A stretch of 9,685 nucleotides of DNA, from assembly GCA_002779045.1 (NCBI GenBank), contig PEXO01000288.1:1-9685 (forward strand), in the 5' to 3' direction. Of this stretch, positions 6,530 through 9,685 are shown piece after piece. Each line of letters begins with the position of its first letter. Position 1 is the stretch's first letter. Made by a program: the position numbers and the translations under genes. This DNA comes from Elusimicrobia bacterium CG08_land_8_20_14_0_20_59_10 (lineage in GTDB: Bacteria > Elusimicrobiota > Elusimicrobia > Elusimicrobiales > UBA9959). Below the pieces are notes generated by a model. The model did no database searches. It saw only the letters and a program-made list of their open reading frames with translations, and was not told the origin of the DNA.

Positions 6530-6979
6530 ATGCAAGTTCAGGAAAAGCCGTATCTTACAGGAAGGACCTTCTTATTCAGCATCTACAAGGGAGAGGACCT
6601 GTTGCAGGCCATACAGCAGTTCAGCCACCACCACCAGGTGCGCTGCGGCCTGATAAACGCCATAGGCGCGGTGGAGCGGGCCACTTTCGGCATCTATGAC
6701 CAGAAGACCAGGAAATACGTGAAGCATAACGTAGAGAAAGAAATGGAAATTAATTCTCTCTGCGGCAATATCAGCCTTTTCGACGATAAGCCCATGGTGC
6801 ATGCTCATGCGAGCTTCTCCGACAGCGAAGGTAAAGCGCTGGGCGGGCACCTGATGGCCGGCACGCGCGTGTTCAGCTGTGAAGTTTTCATGCAGGAGCT
6901 CACCGGCGACATTAAAGTGCGCAAGCTGGAGAAATCCACGCAGCTCCCGCTCTGGGCAAACCCCGTCTGCCTGAAATAG
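6530..6979 (+). CDS. PPC/DUF296-domain protein
   Basis: This single-domain protein of 149 residues is predicted to be cytoplasmic, with no signal peptide or membrane segment. Its pattern fits the PPC (DUF296) domain: the opening strand GRTFLFSIYKGEDLLQAI (11-28), the histidine-rich FSHHHQVRCGLINAIGAV (31-48), then HAHASFSD (91-98) and ALGGHLMAG (103-111) near the C-terminus. H91, H93 and H107 are candidate metal-binding residues, as seen in structures of bacterial and archaeal relatives. In plants the domain follows AT-hooks in AHL DNA-binding proteins. Stand-alone bacterial members form trimers and have no established function. Here no AT-hook is present. The gene starts 17 bases after the transketolase-family stop, so co-transcription is nearly certain, but no functional link is known. 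A hairpin follows its stop codon. Family confidence is good; function is unknown. Confidence 0.85.
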   Translation: MQVQEKPYLTGRTFLFSIYKGEDLLQAIQQFSHHHQVRCGLINAIGAVERATFGIYDQKTRKYVKHNVEKEMEINSLCGNISLFDDKPMVHAHASFSDSEGKALGGHLMAGTRVFSCEVFMQELTGDIKVRKLEKSTQLPLWANPVCLK

Positions 6980-6982
6980 CGG

Positions 6983-7023
6983 CGGCGGGAAACGGCCTTG
7001 TTTACGGGGCCGTTTCCCCGCCG
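6983..7023 (+). terminator. GC-rich hairpin between the PPC gene and era
   Basis: Bases 6983-6997 pair with 7008-7023: CGGCGGGAAACGGCC against GGCCGTTTCCCCGCCG, 15 base pairs with one bulged C at 7019 and a 10-base loop. It begins 3 bases after the PPC stop codon, which is the position expected of a terminator, but GGGGGATA rather than a T-run follows. It is therefore a strong structure that may pause or partly terminate transcription, protect the upstream mRNA end, or control access to the adjacent era start. It sits only 11 bases before the era GTG. Confidence 0.5.
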
Positions 7024-7034
7024 GGGGATATAAT

Positions 7035-7949
7035 GTGACCGAACCGAACACAAAAGGATTCCGGGCCGGTTTCGTGCCGATTACAGGCCTGCCCAACGCC
7101 GGCAAATCCACCCTGATGAACGCCCTCTGCGGCGTGCGCCTCTCCATAATCTCCGAAAAACCGCAGACCACCCGCAACAATATACTGGGCATACTCAACG
7201 CCCCCGGCCTGCAGGCGGTGTTCGTGGACACGCCGGGCTTTCTGCGCGGGCGCAATCTTTTCGAGCGCAGCATGGCCGGCGCCATAAGACGGGCGGCTTC
7301 CGAAGAGGGCGACCTCTGCGTGCTGATAACCGAGCCCGGCCTGCCGCCCGAAGCCAAGGTCCCGCTTTTTGAACCGTTGAAAAAGGTTTCCTGCCCGCTC
7401 TACCTTGCGGTAAACAAGACAGATAAAGAAAGGTCCCCTGGGCGCGGCCGGGCCGCCGCGGCCTTCTTCTCTTCCCTCCTGCCGGTGGCCCGGGTCTTTA
7501 TGATCTCGGCGCTGTCCGGAACGGGTCTTTCCGAGCTTCGCTCGGCGATAAAGGAAGCCCTGCCCGAGCATCCGCCCTATTACCCGCAGGACCAGTTGAC
7601 CGACCGCTGGGAACGCTTCTACGTCGCGGAAATAATACGGGAACAGATCTTCCGGCTGTATTCCCAGGAGGTCCCGTACTCTTCGGCGGTGGAGATCGAG
7701 GAATTTCACGAGACCCCGGACCACAACGACCAGATACGGGCCGCCGTGCATGTCGCCCGCGCGGGACAGAAGCCCATACTTATAGGCAGGGGCGGCCGCT
7801 CCATAAAAGATCTCCGCGAGAGAGCTCAAAAAGCGATAGCCGCCTTCCTGGGCCGTCCCGTAGAACTGCACCTCACCGTGAAGGTAACCCCGGGCTGGCA
7901 GGATAATGTCCGGTTCCTGCGCGAAATTGGCTTTTATGAGAAAAAATAA
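7035..7949 (+). CDS. era: GTPase Era
   Basis: Era is an essential GTPase that binds 16S rRNA near its 3' end and assists 30S subunit maturation. The G motifs are complete: G1 GLPNAGKST (18-26), switch I/G2 SEKPQTTRNNILGI (40-53), G3 DTPG (65-68), G4 NKTD (127-130) and G5 SAL (158-160). The C-terminal KH RNA-binding domain carries ILIGRGGRSIKDLRERA (248-264), and the tail WQDNVRFLREIGF (288-300) is typical. The 304 residues equal the family norm. The only oddity in the G1 loop is Ala for the common Val in PNVGKS. The start is GTG 7035. The frame has no start codon between the PPC-frame region and this point, and the next GTG at 7074 would cut the first beta strand. GGGGG at 7023-7027 could serve as ribosome binding site. 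The stop overlaps the next gene by 14 bases, implying translational coupling. Confidence 0.97.
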   Translation: MTEPNTKGFRAGFVPITGLPNAGKSTLMNALCGVRLSIISEKPQTTRNNILGILNAPGLQAVFVDTPGFLRGRNLFERSMAGAIRRAASEEGDLCVLITEPGLPPEAKVPLFEPLKKVSCPLYLAVNKTDKERSPGRGRAAAAFFSSLLPVARVFMISALSGTGLSELRSAIKEALPEHPPYYPQDQLTDRWERFYVAEIIREQIFRLYSQEVPYSSAVEIEEFHETPDHNDQIRAAVHVARAGQKPILIGRGGRSIKDLRERAQKAIAAFLGRPVELHLTVKVTPGWQDNVRFLREIGFYEKK

Positions 7950-8412
7950 GGATTATGGCGGGTATGTTTTAATTCTCGCTTTCTGCGGCTATTTCACGGT
8001 TTCTATGATCCTCACCGCGCTTATACTGCTTCTCTCCCTGGCGGCGGCCAAAGCGGTTTCCCTGCTGGCCGCGCCCGCCTTCGGCGCTGAAAACTTTTAC
8101 AGGTTTACCGCGCTCCGCGATTCGGGTGCGTTCTCCGTCGCTTCGGCCCTGTCCGTGCCGGTGCAGTACCTGCTGGTCAGCTTTATGCTCTTTTCGGGTA
8201 TGGACAGGCGCTGGCTGGCCGGAGTGCTCCTATATACCGCCCTGTTCTGCGGTCTGTTCTTCTGGCGCTTCGCAGCCGGATCGGGCCTGGGGACCTACCC
8301 GCTGTCCGGCCTGCCTGTCATGCTGGCGTGCATACTCGGCGGAGCGGCCGCGCTCACGGACGAGCCCGGCGAGAACCCGTGGCCGCCTGCAGTTTCCCGC
8401 TTTTTCCTCTGA
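7936..8412 (+). CDS. Four-helix integral membrane protein of unknown function
   Basis: I do not recognise this 158-residue protein. It is strongly hydrophobic, with a short basic N-terminus (MRKNK) and likely membrane segments at about residues 9-35, 66-87, 93-114 and 122-140, and a short soluble Pro-rich tail ending in SRFFL. The charged stretch MDRRW (89-93) between the second and third helices and the N-terminal lysines suggest both lie on the cytoplasmic side. An in-frame ATG at 7906 exists, but ATG 7936 begins directly at the basic tail before the first helix and is preferred. Neither start has a clear ribosome binding site. The 14-base overlap with the end of era suggests translation by coupling to era. 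Size and topology recall small MreD-like or rod-shape/transport accessory proteins, but no signature supports that. Confidence 0.75.
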   Translation: MRKNKDYGGYVLILAFCGYFTVSMILTALILLLSLAAAKAVSLLAAPAFGAENFYRFTALRDSGAFSVASALSVPVQYLLVSFMLFSGMDRRWLAGVLLYTALFCGLFFWRFAAGSGLGTYPLSGLPVMLACILGGAAALTDEPGENPWPPAVSRFFL

Positions 8413-8421
8413 AATCATTCC

Positions 8422-9462
8422 TCAGCTCCAGATCCCCGGGATCGTCTCTCCGCAAGGGCAGTTGCCGTCCGCTCCGATAAGACGGCTATGCACGGAAAAA
8501 CCGCGTCTTTCCACAAGCTTCGCCGAGCAGGCCGGGCAGACGGTATCCTCTCCGCCGGCGCCGGGCACATTCCCGCAGTAGATATAGCGCAGCCCCTTTT
8601 TAAGCGCGATATCCCTCGCCCGCAGAAGCGTGGCAGCCGGGGTGGGCGGCGCCGCAGTCCTCAGGTGGTCGGGGTGAAAAGCGGTGAGATGCCAGGGGAT
8701 GTTGCGGGAAAGCCCCGCCAGGTAAGAGGCCATCGCGGCTATCTCCGCGTCGGAATCGTTAAAGCCGGGGATAAGGAGAGTGACTACCTCAAGCCAGAAC
8801 CCGCCGGCTTTTATAGTTTCTATTCCGGCCCGGACGGCCGCCAGTTCCGCGCCGCAGACCCTGCGGTATTTCTCCGGATCGAAGGATTTGAGGTCGGCTT
8901 TCCAAAAGTCCAGCACCGGGCGAAGGAAGGCGGCGGCTTCCGGCGTGGCGTACCCGTTGGAGACGAAAGCGGTGCGCAGGCCGCGGGCTTTGGCGGCGGA
9001 GAAGAGCGCGGCCGCCCATTCGGCGGTTATAAGGGGCTCGTTATAAGTGGAAACAAGCGCCTTCAGCCCGAGCGAAGCGGCCTCAGCCGCCATGGTTTCC
9101 GGGTCGGTCTCCAACGGGGACAGGGATCGTCCGCGGAAGCCGGAGATATCGTTGTTCTGGCAGAAGTCACAGGTGAAATTGCAGCCGAACATGCCGAAAG
9201 ACAGAGTGCGGGCGCCCGGCAGGGCGTGAAAAAAAGGTTTTTTTTCTATCGGGTCCGCCGCGGCGCCCGAGATATAGCCCCACGGGGCCTGTAATTTCCC
9301 GCCGTCATTAAACCTGACGGAGCAGCGCCCGCGGCCGCCGGGCGCGATTACGCAGCGGTGCGCGCAGGCTAGGCAGCGCACTACGGCGCCCGCGGCTTTT
9401 TCATAAATAGCGGCTTCGCGGCACAGGGTATTAAGAAAGGCCGGCAGTCGGTTCTCAGACAT
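8422..9462 (-). CDS. amrS: AmmeMemoRadiSam-system radical SAM enzyme (AmrS type)
   Basis: This is a cytoplasmic radical SAM enzyme of the pyruvate formate-lyase-activating-like group. The 4Fe-4S/SAM cluster motif is CNFTCDFC (C94, C98, C101). Preceding it is the family block PWGYISGAAADPIEKKPFFH (60-79), with SFGMFGCNF just before the cluster. Later come STYNEPLI (138-145), FVSNGYATPEA (166-176), WKADLKSFDPEKYR (187-200) and WHLTAFHPDHLRT (257-269). Extra cysteines near the N-terminus (C30, C33, C37, C47) and a CPAC...CPCG pair near the C-terminus (C309, C312, C335, C337) look like further metal sites. The family usually goes with AMMECR1- and Memo-type partners, sometimes fused, but neither lies in the window, and the reaction is not established. 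ATG 9460-9462 overlaps the upstream stop codon (ATGTCTGA), with no separate ribosome binding site, so translation is probably coupled. Confidence 0.93.
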   Translation of the reverse strand: MSENRLPAFLNTLCREAAIYEKAAGAVVRCLACAHRCVIAPGGRGRCSVRFNDGGKLQAPWGYISGAAADPIEKKPFFHALPGARTLSFGMFGCNFTCDFCQNNDISGFRGRSLSPLETDPETMAAEAASLGLKALVSTYNEPLITAEWAAALFSAAKARGLRTAFVSNGYATPEAAAFLRPVLDFWKADLKSFDPEKYRRVCGAELAAVRAGIETIKAGGFWLEVVTLLIPGFNDSDAEIAAMASYLAGLSRNIPWHLTAFHPDHLRTAAPPTPAATLLRARDIALKKGLRYIYCGNVPGAGGEDTVCPACSAKLVERRGFSVHSRLIGADGNCPCGETIPGIWS

Positions 9463-9685
9463 TACAGGGTTTCGGGGCTATAACCTTAAGCGCGGACGGC
9501 ATAATACTGATCCTTATCTTGCCGTCCCCGGCGAAGAAATCCTCGCCGTCAAGATGGTACCACGCCCCGCCGCCGCAATCCAGCTCGATTATCCTGCTGG
9601 ATTTCTGCACCGTGAAGAAATCCAGCAGGCCGTCATCAATATAAGCGCCGGGGGCCATGCGCGCGCCGCCCCCGTACTGCGTCCC
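9455..9685 (-). CDS. YegS/DAGK-family lipid kinase, C-terminal part (partial)
   Basis: The open frame continues through the right edge: the last 76 residues are visible and the start lies outside the window. The visible part begins GTQYGGGARMAPGA, followed by YIDDGLLDFFTV, a LDGED segment, and the ending IMPSALKVIAP. This order (GGG-x-R/M-x-A-P-x-A, D-D-G-L-L-D, D-G-E, P-x-A-L-x-V-x-x-P) is characteristic of the C-terminal beta-sandwich domain of diacylglycerol kinase-like and YegS/BmrU lipid kinases, which phosphorylate diacylglycerol or related lipids at the membrane. The N-terminal catalytic GGDGT motif is not in the window, so activity cannot be judged. An internal ATG at 9658 is not the start, because family sequence extends upstream of it. 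The stop overlaps amrS by 8 bases, forming one transcription unit. Confidence 0.85.
   Translation of the reverse strand, partial: GTQYGGGARMAPGAYIDDGLLDFFTVQKSSRIIELDCGGGAWYHLDGEDFFAGDGKIRISIMPSALKVIAPKPCNV

Noticed and set aside
6572..7357. 261-codon minus-strand open frame across the PPC gene and era
   Set aside because: It crosses two real genes and the hairpin between them, and has a low-complexity Arg/Pro-rich start. It is a shadow frame.
7002..7871. 289-codon minus-strand open frame opposite era
   Set aside because: The opposite strand encodes era with every G motif and the KH domain. The antisense product shows no recognisable motif.
8488..9294. 268-codon plus-strand open frame opposite amrS
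   Set aside because: It lies wholly inside the strongly supported amrS gene, its translation is Gly/Arg-rich with no domain pattern, and there is no ribosome binding site. Long antisense frames are expected in GC-rich DNA.
1..9685. tRNA, rRNA, riboswitch or mobile element
   Set aside because: I saw no cloverleaf with a T-loop GGTTCGA-type motif, no rRNA-like stretch, no transposase or integrase domain, and no terminal inverted repeats with target duplication. A covariance-model scan would be needed to exclude small RNAs fully.

Overview
The window is a GC-rich stretch of a bacterial chromosome made of compact housekeeping and central-metabolism genes. There is no sign of phage, insertion sequences, CRISPR arrays or RNA genes. 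The lineage cannot be fixed from the sequence alone. A long-form class II fructose-bisphosphate aldolase, peptidase T and an AmrS-type radical SAM enzyme suggest an anaerobic or facultative organism. An uncultured-type phylum such as Elusimicrobiota is my guess, not a demonstrated assignment. Promoters look sigma-70-like (TATAAT or TAAAAT boxes), and several genes have GGAGG ribosome binding sites.

Left part (1-3994): the last 33 codons of a plus-strand gene with a TPR-like tail run into a minus-strand block. In transcription order that block is class II fructose-bisphosphate aldolase (fba), a 12-bp-stem hairpin, a BaiN/HI0933-type FAD oxidoreductase, a 308-base gap, and peptidase T (pepT). 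The gap holds the probable pepT promoter, four GCATAG hexamers and a doubtful coding remnant.

Middle and right (3995-8412): a 118-base divergent promoter region separates fba from a plus-strand run. That run is an 799-residue transketolase-family enzyme with an altered cofactor motif, a small PPC/DUF296-domain protein, a strong hairpin, the GTPase era, and a four-helix membrane protein whose start overlaps the end of era.

Right edge (8422-9685): on the minus strand, the end of a YegS/DAGK-type lipid kinase gene cut by the window edge overlaps by 8 bases the start of an AmrS-type radical SAM enzyme. The AmrS gene ends 9 bases from the membrane-protein gene, which faces it.

Fba and the transketolase-family enzyme are the only clear functional pair. 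Both would act on sugar phosphates in glycolysis or gluconeogenesis and the non-oxidative pentose phosphate pathway, and they share one divergent control region. The other genes are widespread single-gene functions (peptide trimming, ribosome assembly, lipid phosphorylation) with no obvious common pathway. I found no convincing new multi-gene system. The most interesting points are the altered thiamine-diphosphate motif of the transketolase-like protein, the hairpin flush against the BaiN-type start codon, and the unusual start region of era.
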